64,000 nucleotides of DNA. Source: Solen grandis (taxonomy: Eukaryota > Mollusca > Bivalvia > Adapedonta > Solenidae). The stretch lies in assembly GCA_021229015.1 (NCBI GenBank), contig CM037789.1, positions 36,770,469 through 36,834,468 of the forward strand, in the 5' to 3' direction. A program made the position numbers and the translations under genes. Below, in pieces: positions 11,280 to 24,350 of this stretch (within the stretch, counting starts at the first letter, position 1; every line of letters starts with the position of its first letter). The notes under the pieces are model-generated. The model had not been told where the DNA came from. It was given only the letters and a program-made list of their open reading frames with translations, and made no database searches.

Positions 11280-12890
11280 TTTTATTTTTTATTCAATTTT
11301 CTCTTTTTTCATTTTAATGCATTTTTATAAAAAAAAAAAAATATAAAAAAAAAAAACACCTTTTTAAAATGCAAAGGTCAAGGTCAATACCAAATTTTTT
11401 TTATTTTTTCGGCATAAAATAGTCCCCAAAATTTTAAAAAAATTTTTTTTAAAAAAATATATAAAAAAAAAGTTTTGTTGTGAAGAGACCCTTTCCTTTA
11501 AAAATTTTTTTTTGAAGATCGGATTCTTTGGGTTCCCAAAAGACCCAGCCCCAAAATTTTTTTCCCCTTTTATAAACAATTGTATACCATATGTTTACTT
11601 TTTTGCTGTTCCTGACTTTTTTTTTTGTTAAAAATTCATCGTTATTTCATTTTTTATGCATTTTTTAAAACAAATAAAATAAAGGGGAAAAAAAACAAAA
11701 CATTTATGAAAGGTCAAAAGGGATTTTCCCCAAATTTAAATTTTTTTTTTTGGGAAAAAATGCCCCCAAACCCGAAAATTTTTATGAAAGTATATAAAAA
11801 AAATTTTTTGTTATAAAAGGGTTTTCCTTGGGGTTTTTTGTTTTTGAAGGGATTCATTTGACAAATGACCACAGCCCAAAATTTTGCCCTCTTATCAAAC
11901 ATTTGTATATCCATATGTTTTTTTTTTTTGCTGTCGGGTTTTTTACTTTTTGTTCAATTTCATCATTATTTCATGTTTATCCTTTTTAAAATAAAAAAAA
12001 AAAGTCTGGGAAAAAAAAAAAAAAGAAAATTTGCAAAGGTCAAGGCATCCCCCAAATTTAATTATTATTTTTTTTCGGAAAAAATAGCTCCAAATTAAAA
12101 TATTTTATAGAAAGTTTGAAAAAAAAGTTTTGGGTCTGTAAAGAGATTTCCCATTGGTGTTTAGTTTTTGAGTGGACTTCTTTGATCAAATGCCACAGTC
12201 CAAATTTCCCCCTTTTACCCAAACTTTGTTTTCCCCATATGTTCCTTCTTTTTTGTGCTTGATTTTATTTTTTGTTCAATCTTCATTTTTTTTTCATTTT
12301 TATGCATTTTTAAAAAAAAAATAAAATCATAGAAAAAAATCAAAAAAATATGAAAAGGGTTTAGGTCTCCCCCAAAATTTTTGGTTTTTTTATTGGCACA
12401 AAATAGCTCCAAATCTAAAAAAAAAATTTTTTAAAAAAAGTATATAAAAAAAAGTTTTTTGTGAAGAGTTTTTTCCCCATTGGGTTTAGTTTTTGAATTT
12501 GGGCTTTTTTGATCAAATTAAAAACAGAAAAAAGTTCCCCCTTTTTAAAATTTACAATTGAAATAGCCGAATTTTTCCCTTTTTTTTTTGAGGATGACTT
12601 TTTTTGTTATTTTATTTTTTTATGTTTATTTTTTTAAAAATTAATAAAAAAAAACTTGTAAATAACGATGAAATAAAAAAAGGGAAGTAAAATCCCGATT
12701 ATTGTTATTTTTATCGGACAAAATAGTTCCCCAAACCAAAAAAAATGTTGTTAGAAAAATTTTAAAAAAAGTTTTGTTTGTGAAGAGATCTTTTTTGGGG
12801 TGTTTAGTTTTTGAAGATGGATTTTTTTTAAAATAAAATTACAATTTTCCAAGTCTCCCCCTTTAAAAAAAAAAAATTTTAAAAATAGTA
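11280..12890 (+). repeat. ~340-bp sub-repeat cluster A
   Basis: About five tandem copies of a ~320-340-bp unit, each running from AAAGGTCAAGG through AAATAGCTCCAAA, TATATGAACAAAAGTTTTGT, GAAGAGATCTTTCC and TCAAATGACC to CTTTATTTTTTGTTCAAT. Anchors lie near 11375, 11703, 12035, 12355 and 12690. The cluster expands one satellite unit and accounts for the long gap between successive CTCF-like markers. Confidence 0.65.
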
Positions 12891-14499
12891 TGCCCCCTAA
12901 AAAAGTTTATTTCGGGGGGCTTTTTTGGATTTCGTGTTTTGTCCAAAGTCGAAAAACAACAATTGGCACGTTTTCTTTCTTTCCCCTTTTTTGGCCAAAA
13001 AAAAGAAATGAGGGGTTTTTTTCCCCCCTTTCCCTTTTAAGGGTTTTACACGAAAATAAAAAAATGGCAGTTTAAAGCCACCCTTAATTTATTTTTTTTT
13101 AAAAGAAAAAAATTGCAATATTTTAAAAAAATTTTGTTTTATTTCCCAAAGGGGGCCCATTTTTTTTAAAATAGGGGGGAAAAGAAAGTCCGGAGAGTAA
13201 TGTAAAACCCCCGGTGTCTTTTCTCGTTGTGTCCGTGAACAAACCTTTACCTGGCTTATATTTTTATATTCTAAGAGATAGAGCTTAGATTTTTCATGTA
13301 GATAGCCCAATTAAGACTACATTTGGAACTATGCTTTTGGTTGTGCCCCTTGCCCTTGGAGTTTGCCCTATTTTAAAAAATTTGAAATCTTGGGACAAAA
13401 ATTTTTGTTACGGCAAGCTTTTTTTTTTTTTCCCCCCACTTTTTTTGTTATAAAAAAAAAATTTGAATTCTTGTTAAAACCCTAAAAAATTTTGTAATCA
13501 AAACCCCCAAAAAAACTGATTTTTTCTACTGGTTTAAAAAGGGGTTAAAAAAGTTCGAAACTTGCATAGCTTTGAAAGGATTTTGTGGGTATAGAAAAAA
13601 AATTTTTTTTTAAAAACATTTTTAAATTTGTAAAAAATTTTTTTTAAAACCGAAGTCCGAAAAAACTTTACTTTGAAAAAAAACAATTTTTTGCATTTTT
13701 ACATAAAAGCGGCAATTTTGTTTTTTTTAAATTTTCAAACGCATAGAATTTTTTTCTTTTGTTTTAAATTCGTAAATTTGAATGTTTGAAAGAATGGGGG
13801 AATTTGGAAAACCGTTGATTCGCATTCTAATTCTAATATTTTTTATTATTTTTCTAACCTTTTTTTTTTAAGGGGTATCACCAAAATAGAAAAAGTACAT
13901 TTCTGAATTTTTTTTTTCCCCTTTTTTTCCCCCGTTTTATTTGATCCTCCCCGTTTTTGGGGAAATTTTTTTTTTTTTTTTTCTTAGTTTTGCCTAGATG
14001 GCGTTTTGTAAAAAAAGGGTAAGGGCTAAAACTTGTTATTTTAGGGGCCCCCCAAAAGCGGTTTTTTTGTTTGGTTTCCCCTTTTTAGAAAAATTAAAAA
14101 ATTGATACGTTTCAATTTTTTCGATATAAAACCTTTTTTTGTCCCGGGGGTTGAAATTTTAAAAAACGAAAAAAAAAAAGTGGGAAAAAAGGTAGGGCTT
14201 TCGAAAAACGTGCCCATTTTTTAGAGATGAGATAGGGAATTTTGGGTTTTTTGCAAATTTATTCGCAAGCCATACGACAAAAATTTTTTGGTGTGGCGAT
14301 TTTGAGAAATGCATGTTTTTTAACAGTATGCGGTCAAACTTTCCCCAAAAATTTTTTTAAAAAACAACAATTTTTTAAAAAAAAGACTTTTCGGTTTTTG
14401 CAGTTCCCCCCTTTTTTTTTTTTTTCAATCTTTTTTTTTTTTTCAGTGTTTTAAAAAATTTTAAAAAAACAAAAAAATTTAAAAGAAAAAAAAAACCCC

Positions 14500-15330
14500 C
14501 AAAAAAATGCAAAGGTCAAGGTTTATATACCAAAAAAATTATATTTAAATTTTTCATAAAAAAAGCTCCAAAAAAAAAAAATTTTAAAAAAAATATATGA
14601 ACAAAAGTTTTGTCTGTAAGAGATCTTTCCTTGGTGGTTTTTTTTTTGAAGATCGGACTTTTTTTTTATCAAATGACCCGTCCCCAAAATTTGACCTTTT
14701 ATCAAAAAAATTTTAATTTCCCCCTGTTTCCCCTTTTTTGCTGTCCCCCCTTTAATTTTTGTTTTTAAAAAATTATCATTTTTTACGGGTTTTTGGGATT
14801 TTTTTAAAAAAAATAAGACATAGAAAAAAAACAACCCGCATAATATGCAAAGGTCAAGGTCATATACCAATTATTATTTTTATTATCGGCATAAAAAAGC
14901 CCAAAAAAAAAAAATAAATTTTTTAGAAAGTATATGAACAAAAATTTTGGGTTTTGAAGGATCTTTAAAATTTGGGGGTTTTTTTTTGAAGTTTGGACTT
15001 TTTTTGATAAATGACCAAGTCCAAAATTTGACCTTTTATCAAACAAAAGTAAATCCGTATGTTTCCCCTTTTTTGCTGCCCCCTGCTTTAATTTTTTTTT
15101 ATCTTCTTTATTTTTACTGTTTAGCTTTTTTTTTTAAAAAAAAAAAAAATAGAAAAAAAAACAAGGGATAAATGCAAAGGTCAAAAGGGGGTATTCCAAT
15201 TTTATTATGGTTTTTTTTTGGCTCCAATAGCTCCAAACAAAAAAAATTTCATTGAAAGTATATGAAAAAAAGTTTTTTGTTCTTTTAAAAACCCTTTCCA
15301 TTTGGGGGTTGTTTTTTTTGGTCGGACTTG
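14500..15330 (+). repeat. ~340-bp sub-repeat cluster B
   Basis: The same ~340-bp unit as at 11280-12890, here in about two and a half copies with anchors near 14511, 14850 and 15175. Confidence 0.6.
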
Positions 15331-15659
15331 ATTTGGTCATTTTACGGGGGGGGCCAAAATTTTTATCCTCTTTAGAATAAAATTTTTAAAACAGTTTTTT
15401 GCTTCAAAATTTTGATATATAAGGGATTTGAAAAATTTTCTGTGCGACTTGTATTTTTTGAACATTTGCTGCATGGGTAGGTCCCCAATAGTAAAATTTT
15501 AATTCATTTTTGGGGTTTTCATTTTGCCGCTTGGGGCGATTGTTAAATCACATTTATAATTTTAAAAAAAATGAAGTTGATTTTTTTTACGTTTTCTTTT
15601 GCTTTGTTTTCGGGAATTTAATTTGAAATGACAAAAAAAAAAAAAGCGATTTTTTAAAA

Positions 15660-16430
15660 AAATGATGTAATTTTTGAAACCCAGTTGTTCGTAAAAGTGT
15701 TGAGGGGATATTGCATTGTCGTGTGTCATTTTTCTTTTGTTTGTCTTTTGGGCAATTTTTGTTTATGGGGAATACAATTGTATTTGTCTCCTTTTAAAAA
15801 CAAAAAAACAATAAAAAATTGCAGTACCAAGCCCCGAAAAAAAAAGTTTTCAAGTTTAAAACCACAACAGACGGGGAATACTAAAAGTTTCTTCTTGGAA
15901 AAAAGGGTTGATTTTTACATTGCGAAAAAAAATTTTTTAAAGACCCATGTTAACATTTTCAAAAAGCATTGAACGAAAAAAATTTTTTTTCGAAAAATGC
16001 GACTCATGAAATAAAGGGGGAATTGCTTTCATAAAAATTTGATGTATCGCGTTTTTAAAAAAAAAGGGAATACTCAAAAATTTTACTCTCTTGGGAAAAA
16101 AGTTGTTTTAAAATTTGGCGAAAAAACGTTTCAAAGATCACTGTTACAGTATCAAAAAAACAATTGAACAAAAAAAGTTTTCAAACCAGCGACTCGTAAA
16201 ATGAATGGAATTGCTTTCATAAAAAACCGATTTTTTGCGACTACATAACTGATAGGTAATACTAAAAAAACTTCTTTTGGGAAAAAAGTCTTCTTAAACA
16301 TTGCGACAAAAGTGTTTGAAAGTCGCTTTTTAAAATTTTAAAAAAAGCCTTGAACCCAAGGGGGGAAAAGTTTTTCGAAACATGCGCTCGTGAACTTTTG
16401 GAATTGTTTTTCGAAAAACCCCCGATTCGC
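15660..16430 (+). repeat. ~190-bp sub-repeat cluster B
   Basis: The ~190-bp unit of cluster A, repeated about four times (anchors near 15970, 16165 and 16360). It is followed by a shared phrase, GACCTCGCAGTGCGGAAACC, and a long T tract that recurs near 19650. Confidence 0.6.
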
Positions 16431-19400
16431 GATTTCGATTTAGTTAGGTTTTCGACCTCGCAGTGCGGAAACCTATTGTTTTTTTTCTGTTTTTTTTTTT
16501 TTTTTTTTTTTTTTATTTTTTTTAACCTTTTTTTGGGGGAAAGGCTTCCCATGATAGAAAAAAGTCCCCATGTATGAAAATTTTATCGTTATTACCACGT
16601 ATTTGAAATGATCCCCAAAAGTTGAGAAAAATTTTTATTTTTTGTCTTACTTTTTTCCCCCCCGGGGGCGTTTTGCATTAAAAATTTTTTAAAGGTAAAA
16701 ACTCACTTTTTTTGGGGCCCCCTTTTAAATGCGGTTTTTTGATTCTGTTCCCCCTTTTTATAGCCAAAAAAAATTGATTTTGGGTTTTTGGGGGGTTTGT
16801 GTCGCTGAAAGTATTTGACCTCAGAAAAAAGGGTTTAAAGTTCGAACCTCCAAAAAAAATGGGGAAATTTGGGGGAGGCTACGAAAAACCTATCCATTTT
16901 TGTTGGATCAGATAGAAGAAATTTTTGTTTGCGCAAATGATTTGCAAGACATATAGCCAAAAAATATGGGGTGGCGAATTTAGAAATGTATGGTTTGCCT
17001 CTGGAAACGGTCAAAAAACACTAAATTTTTGGAAAAGTTTTTAAAAAATTTAAAAACTGTTTTTTATCGCTTCTGACTTTATTTTTTTTCATTCTTCATG
17101 TATTTTCACAAGTTATGTTTTTGTTATGGGCTGAAAAAGGGGATCCAATTAAAAAATAAAAAATAAAAAAAAAAAGGGCGGTCCAAAAATTTTTTTAAAT
17201 TTGTTTTTATTCGGCCCCCGTAGCCAAAAACTAAAAAATAATTCATTGGATATTTTTAGAAAGTTTTAGATCTTGAAAAGCCCCTTTTTTTTTTAAATTT
17301 TAGTTTTTGAAGATGGGCCCTTTATTTGATCAATTACTGCAGTCCCCAAAAAATTTATTTCCTTTTTTTTGGGAAAAATTTTTTTTTACCATTTTAGCTT
17401 AAAAAATTTTGGGTTTTATAAGAAATGAATTCCCACTGTGCGACTTGTATACTTTATTGAACTGTTGTGCTTGTAGGTACCTTAAAAATTAAATTTTAAA
17501 AAAATTTTTTTTTTTCCTTTTGCCGTAGGGTGGGGCTTTGCTTGAAAAAAAATCTTTTTTTTTTTTTAATTTAAAAAAATTGAAGCCTGATTTTAAAAGC
17601 GGTTTTTTTCATTATGTTCATTGTTGATGCCTAATAAAATGGGTTTAAAATTAAGGTATGAGTGACTGAAAAGTTTGAGTTAGAAAAGGAAGGTTGGGTT
17701 CAAAACCCCCAAAAAACTGTGCAGATGAGGGTAGGTCTACAAAAAAAATACCCCCTTTTTGTTAGACATGGGGATAGAAGAATTTGTTTGTGCAAATTTT
17801 TACAAGACATATATGAAAAAAAAAAATTTTTAGGTGGCAAAAATTAAAAATGCAGGTTTTGCCCCAAAAAAAGGTAAAAAATTCACTAAATTTGGGAAAA
17901 AATTTAAAAATTTTTCTTTAAAACCCTTTTTTGTCGCCCCTGATTTATTTTTAGTTATTCTCAGATATTTTCACAATTTATGTATTGTTTTTTTTTTAAA
18001 AAGGGCCCCTCACAATTAAAAATTTTAAAAAAGAATGAAAAGGAAAAGGGCCTTTATTACGATTTTTGTGTTTATATTCGGCCCAAATTGTCAAAAAATA
18101 AAATTTTCAATGAGAGTTTTATGAAAAAAAATTTTAGTTCTTCAAAAAGCTTTTTCCCTTTTGGGGTTTTTGTTTTGAAGATCGGATGTTTTGGGTTTCT
18201 TTTCGGCAGCCCCAAAATTTGACCCTTTTTTTTTGGAAAAAGTTGAAAAACAGTTTTTATGCTTAAAATTTGGGTATATAAGAAAAAGAATGATCGACTA
18301 TTTTGCGATTTATATTTTTTGGGAACTATTTGCTGCATTGCTGGGACAAAAGGAAAAATTGAAAAACTTTTTTTTTTCTTCTCATTTTGCCCCTAGGGGG
18401 GTTAGTTGGAAGCACTCTTCAAATTATAACTAAAAAAATTAAAATTGATCCAAATGCGGTTTTTGCATTTTTTTCCCCTTTTTAATAGCAAAAAAAAAAA
18501 AAGATAGTTTCTGGGGTTTGGGGTTGAAAAATTTGAGAAAAGTAGGGAAAGGGTTTTAAAGTTGAACCTCAAAAAAAAAAAAAAAAAAAAAAAAAGTGCA
18601 GATTGGGGTTTGGTTACGAAAAAACCATCCATTTTTGTTAGACATCAAATAAAAGAATTTGTTTACTGAAATGATTTGAAAGAATTTCCACAAAAATTGG
18701 GGTGGAAAAAATTTAAGAATGCAGGTTTTTTCCTTAAAAAAGGTCAAATTTCCCACTAAATTTTGGGAAAAAATTTAAAATTTTTAAAAAATATTTTTTG
18801 TCGCCCTGACTTTTTTTTTTGTTCATTTTTTTATGATTTTTTACTTTTTTTGAAATTGTTATGTTTGAAAGGGCCTCCGTTTTTAAAAGGGTTTAAAAAA
18901 AAAAAATTAAAAAAAGGGAAAGGGCTTTCGTTTTTTGTTTTTATTCGGCCCCAAAGAGCCCCCAAAAAAACAAATATTTCATTGAAAGTTTTGGGAAAAA
19001 AATTTTTTTTGTTCTTCAAGGCTCTTTCCGTGATTTTAAATTTTTTTAGATGGGGGGGAAATTTTGGTTGAGTTATGGCAAAAAGGGGAAAAGTGTACTT
19101 TTAACGAAATTGAAACGCTTGGGTTTTTGAATTTTGAGTAAAAAAATTTTGTTTTTTAGGTTTAAAGGGGACACTGAAAAGTGAAGTGTGTATACTACAA
19201 GGAATATTTGGGGTTTTGGGCAAAGTGATTATGCGTCATGCATATTTAAGCAAGGGGAAATTTTTTAAAAAAAAAAATAAAAAAAAGGGAAGTTGGCGTA
19301 GAAGTTGAAATTTTCGGTTTTCCCTAGCCTACGGTGTTTTTAAAAAGGGCCCCCAAAAAATTTTTTTGAAATTTCCTTTTTCAAAAATGGAAAATATTAT

Positions 19401-20379
19401 GTTTTTGGATAAGGGCTTGGGACACGAAAATTTAGCAAGTTGAAGTAAGAAAAGAGGCGGTTTTTGGGTTGGTTACCCTCTATCCCCGGCGTTCCCACGC
19501 AGGAAATTGCCCCCGGGGTTTTTAAAGGGGGAATTTTTGGGGGGGATTTGAGGGGAATTTAGGTGCATTTTAGGATGCAATTTTTGTACCCAGGCCCATA
19601 AGGGATATTGCCTTTTTATTACGGCTTTTTTCCCAAAATTTTTTTTTTTAGGTTTTCGCACCTCGCAGTGGGGAAACCTTTTGTTCTTCTTCTGTTTTTT
19701 TTTTTTTTTTTTTTTATTTTTATTTTTCCGTTCTTTTTTTTGACGGCATATAACAAAAAAGGAAACAGTCACAGTTCTGATTTTTTTACCGTTTTTTTCC
19801 CCCGGGCTGAATTTACCTAACGTTTGAGAAAATTTTCATTTTTGTCTTAATTTTTGCCCCTAAAGGGGTTTTGTTTAAAAAAAACCCCAAGGGCTAATAA
19901 CTTGTTTTTTTTGAAGGGGCCCATTTTAAAAAGGTTTTTTGCATTGCGTTCCCCTTTTTAGTTTTTTTTTAATATATGATAGTTTTTTAAAAGTTGCGAT
20001 ATATAATTTCGTGCTAAGGAGGGTTTAAAAATTTGAAACTCGAAAAAAACTGTGAAATGGGGTTTGGTTGCGAAAAATTTTCCCCGTCTTTAGGAAAAAA
20101 AATAGGAGAATTTTGTTTGTTGCATAGATTGCAAGAATATACGCACAAAAAAATTGGTTTTGGCGATTTTGACAAAAGCGGTTTTTCCAAAAGTACGCGG
20201 TCAAAAAAAAAACCCCAAAAATTTTTGAAAAATCAACATTTTAAAAAGGGATGACTTTTAAGGTTATTTGCAGCTCCCGGCTTTTTTTTTTAAATTTAAT
20301 TTCATCATTTTTTTTTTTTAAGGGAGTTTTTTAAAAAAAAAAAAACCATTTGAAAAAAAAAAAATTTTTCCCTTAAAAA

Positions 20380-21170
20380 GCAAAGGTAAAAGGGATATAC
20401 CCCAATTTTTTTTTATTTATATCGGCATAAAATAGCTCCAAATCTAAAAATATTTTAAAAGAAAATTTGAACCCAAAATTTTTTGTCTGTGAAAAAATCT
20501 TTCCCTTGGTGTTTTGTTTTTGAAGATCGGCTTCATTTTATCAAATGACCCCCGTCCCCAAATTTTTATCCCCCTTATCAAAAAAATTTTTTTTTCCCAA
20601 AAATTTTTTTCCCCCTTTTTTTTTTTTTCCCGACTTTATTTTATGTTTTTTTCTTCATCATTTTTTCACTGTTTATGAAAATTTTTTTTAAAAAAAATAA
20701 ATATAGAAAAAAAAAAAAGCATAATATGCAAGGTCAAGGTTTCCCCCCATATTATTGATATCCCGGGATAAAAAAATCCAAATTTTAAAATTTTTATTTA
20801 AAGTATATGAACAAAAGTTTTAGTCTTTTGGGAAAAGCCCTTTTCCCTTGGTGTTAGGTTTTGAAGATCGGACTTTTATTTGATCAAATGACCAAGTCCA
20901 AAAAATTTTCCTCTTATAAAAAAAAATTTAATTTTTTCCCCATGTTTCCCCTTTTTTGCTGTTGGGCTTTATTTTTTGTTAATCTTCATCTTATTTCAAA
21001 GTTTATGAAATTTTAAAACAAATAAAATAAGAAAAAAATAAGATAATATACAAAGGTTAAAAGGGGGTTTTACTTATTATTAATTTTTCGGATAAAAAAA
21101 AGCTCCAAATCTAAAAAAATTTTTTAAAAAAGTATATGAAAAAAAAATTTTAGTTCTTTAAAGCTCTTTC
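20380..21170 (+). repeat. ~340-bp sub-repeat cluster C
   Basis: A third occurrence of the ~340-bp unit, with anchors near 20385, 20728 and 21051. Confidence 0.55.
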
Positions 21171-22449
21171 CAGTGTGTTTGTTTTTAAAGATCGGCTTGT
21201 TTTGGGGGCTTTATTACGGCAGCCCAAAAATTTTACCCTTTTTTTTGGGAAAATTGAAATCGTTTTTATGTTTAAAAAGTATATAAAAAAAATGAATGTT
21301 CAAACTAGTGCAAAATTTCGTACTTTTTTTAATTTTTGTGCATTTCTGGTACCTAATGGAAAAATTGTAATAATTTTTTTTTTTATTTTGCCCCTAGGGG
21401 GGCCTTAGCTTGAAGCATTTCTACTTATAACTCAAAAATTTTAAAGCTCACCCAAAAAAGCGGTTTTTTTCTTTTTTTTCCCTTGTTCATAGCCTAAAAA
21501 AATATGATAGTTTCGGGGTATGAGTGGCTGAAATTTTTTGGGAGCTAGAAAAGGGAAAGGTTTTTAAAGTTCAAACCCCCGCAAAAAAAACTGGCGGGGG
21601 GTATGTGTACAAAAAACCCATCCGTTTTTTTTAGACATCAGATAGAAAAATTTTTTTTGCGCAAATGTTTTTCAAGACTTTTACGCAAAAAAATTTTGGG
21701 TAGGAATTTAAAAAAAGCTTTGGGTTTTTCCTTTTAAAAAAGGTAAAAATTCCAAAAAATTTTTGGAAAAAAAAAAATTTCAAAAAAGATGTTTTTTTTT
21801 CGCTCCCCGATTTTTTTTTTAAAGTTATTCTTTTTGTTTTTCAAAGGTTTTGTTTTGGGTTTGTTTTAAAGGGCCCACAATTAAAAAGTTAAAAAAAAAA
21901 TTTTAAAGGGGCAAGGTCATATTACGATTATTGGTTTTTTTTGGCCCCCAATAGTCCAAAAAAAAAAAATTTTTTTAAAAAGTTTTGAAAAAAAGTTTAG
22001 TTTTAAAAAGCCCTTTCCAGTGATGTTTGGGTTTTGGGTTTCGGACTTTTTTTGGGTTTTTACGGCAGTCCAAGGTTTTTCCTTTTTTTGGGGAATAATT
22101 TTTAAATCAGTTTTATGCTTAAATTGTAAATTTTTAGGAAAAGAATGTTAAAATAGTGCGAATTGTATGCTTCTTTTAAAACCCTTTGTTTGCATTTCTG
22201 GGTTTCCCAATAGTAAAACTTTACTCAATTTTGTTTCTCATTTTTTTTGCTAGGGGGCGCTTGGCTTGAAAAAACCCTTTTTTACAAAAAAGTTTTTAAA
22301 TCTGATTTTTTTTGCCAAATTTTTTTTTTTTCTGTTTCTTGGTGACATTTAATTTGAAACAACCCCTAAAATATTTTTTCGGGATTTAAAGAAAATGTAG
22401 TTAAAATTTTTTGCAAATTATTTTTTTTTAAAGTTAAGTGGATATCGCA

Positions 22450-22800
22450 TTGTGGTTTTCATTTTATTCTGTTGTGGTGTTTGCAAAATTTTTTTTTATC
22501 GAGTACAATTGTGTTGTAACCCCATAAAGCAACACACACATAAATGTTGCAGTCCCGAAGTCTGTAAAAAAAGTTTTCAAGTTTGCGACTACTTTTCGAA
22601 GGTAATATTAGAAGTTTTTCTTCTTGGTAAAAAGTCAGCTTAAAAATTTTTGGGCAAAAAAAATTTTTTTAAAAAAACTGTATTAACAGTTTCAAAAAAA
22701 CCCTTGAAAGGGAAAAAATTTTGTTTTTTGAAAAAAGTGACTCGGAAGTGAAGGAAAATTTTTTTTTTCGAAAACCCTTTTTTTGCTTAGCGTTCTAAAT
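22450..22800 (+). repeat. ~190-bp sub-repeat cluster C
   Basis: One to two degraded copies of the ~190-bp unit (GAAAGGGAAAAAATT..., GTGACTCGGAAGTGAAGG). The shorter copy number than clusters A and B indicates array-length variation between major units. Confidence 0.45.
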
Positions 22801-22951
22801 TTTTATTATTTTTCTAAAACCCCCTTTTTTTTTAAAAAGGCTTTACCATGATAGAAAAAAACCTCAAAATTTTTAAATTTTTCCAGTTCCTTAATTTTTT
22901 TTGACCTTTTTTTCCCAAAAATTTAAAAAATTTTCATTTTTTTTTTTTTTT

Positions 22952-22967
22952 GCCGCTAGGGGGCGCT
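22952..22967 (+). promoter_or_regulatory. CTCF-like motif in satellite unit
   Basis: Second intact copy of GCCGCTAGGGGGCGCT, identical to that at 9143. Confidence 0.4.
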
Positions 22968-23804
22968 TTTAAAAAAATCAACAAATGCTAATAATTGGTT
23001 TTTTTAGGTCCGATTAGTTTTGGTTTTTTGCATTGTGTTCCTTGTCAAAACCCTAATCAAAAATGGGCGGGTTTCCCAAAAAAACCCGCGTATTTTAAAA
23101 CTTTTTGACTACGGGGAAAGGGTTTAAAGTTCGAACTTCGCAAAAAACAGTGAAAATGGGGGTAGGTCTACAAAAAAAATGCCCATTTTTTTGGGGAAAT
23201 TTAGATAAAAAAATTTTGGGTTTTTTGGGAAAGATTTTTCAAAAATATACGCACAAAATATATGGGGTGGCGAATTCGGGAAAAGCATGGTTTGTCCCAG
23301 TACGCGGTCAAACTTAACCAAATTTTTGAAAAATCAACATTTTCAAAGCATGCCCGTTAAAAATTTTTTTCCCGCTCCTGACTTTTTTTTTAGTTTTAAT
23401 TTTTTTATGACATTTTCACATTTAATGTAAAACTATGATCTTAAATGTCCATAAAAAAAAAAGTAAAAAAATTTTTGTAAAGGTCAAGGTCCCTTTAGGA
23501 TAATTGGATATTTTAAATTTGGGGGGAAATAGCTCAAAATCAAAAAAAAATTCTAAAAATAAAATGAACAAAGATTTAGGTTTAGAAAATTTTTTAATGA
23601 TGTTTTGGGTTTTTAAAATCGAATTGATTTGGTCATTTTACGCGTCCAAAGTCTGATCCTTTTTTTTTGGAAAAATTGTAAATAGTTTTTATGCTTCAAA
23701 AAAGTGATGTATAAGAAATGAATGTTCGAAATAGTGCGATTTGTAATTTAATTGGAAAATATTTCCGCATTGCTAGGTACCTAATCAATTTTGTTTCTCC
23801 TTTT

Positions 23805-23820
23805 GCCGCTAGGGGGCGCA
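23805..23820 (+). promoter_or_regulatory. CTCF-like motif in satellite unit
   Basis: Third near-intact copy, GCCGCTAGGGGGCGCA, 853 bp after the previous one, matching the major satellite period. Confidence 0.4.
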
Positions 23821-24250
23821 TAGCATGAAAGACTTTTCTACTTATAATTTAAAATGTTGACGTTGATCCAAAATGCAGTTTTTTGCATTGTTGTTTTCCC
23901 TTTTTGGGTAGCCTAATAAAGTATGATAGTTTCTAGGTAAAAAAAAGCTAAAACTTTTTTTAGTACTAAAAGGAAAGGGTTTAAAGTTCGAACCTCGGGA
24001 AAAAAAAATGTGCAGATGAGGGTAAAGGGTTTTCGAAAAACATCCATTTTTGTTAGAGATCAGATTGAAGAATTTTGTTTGCTGCAATGATTTCCCGGGA
24101 AAAAACGCCAAATATTGGGGGGGGGAATTTTTTAAAAAAAGGATGGGGTTTTCATCTAGAAATGGGCAAACTTTACTAAATTTTTTGGGAAAAATTTTAA
24201 AAAATTTCTAAAAAATGTTTTTTTCGCCCCGACTTTTTTTTTGTTCCCCC

Positions 24251-24350
24251 NNNNNNNNNNNNNNNNNNNNNNNNNNNNNNNNNNNNNNNNNNNNNNNNNN
24301 NNNNNNNNNNNNNNNNNNNNNNNNNNNNNNNNNNNNNNNNNNNNNNNNNN
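24251..24350. other. assembly gap (100 N)
   Basis: 100 Ns mark the junction between the complex satellite and the 33-bp minisatellite. Real distance and order across it are unknown. Confidence 0.99.

Larger units (their letters stand above)
8363..24250. repeat. complex satellite array, ~860-bp major unit
   Basis: The block is built from one long unit repeated in the same orientation. Markers recurring in fixed order are: TCAGATAGAAGAATT; GCAAGACATATACGCAC; an AGGTCAAGGTCA block; GAAGATCGGACTT; TTTACGGCAGTCCAAA; GCATTGCTAGGTACCTAAT; and the G-rich marker GCCGCTAGGGGGCGCT. The last marker, or a damaged form of it, lies near 9143, 10870, 13988, 15526, 16655, 17520, 18388, 19853, 21388, 22248, 22952 and 23805. 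The shortest clean spacings are ~857-868 bp. Longer spacings (~1.1-3.1 kb) coincide with insertion of the sub-repeat arrays listed separately. No coding potential is seen; the short open frames are homopolymer artefacts. Base quality is low through much of the block. Confidence 0.8.
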
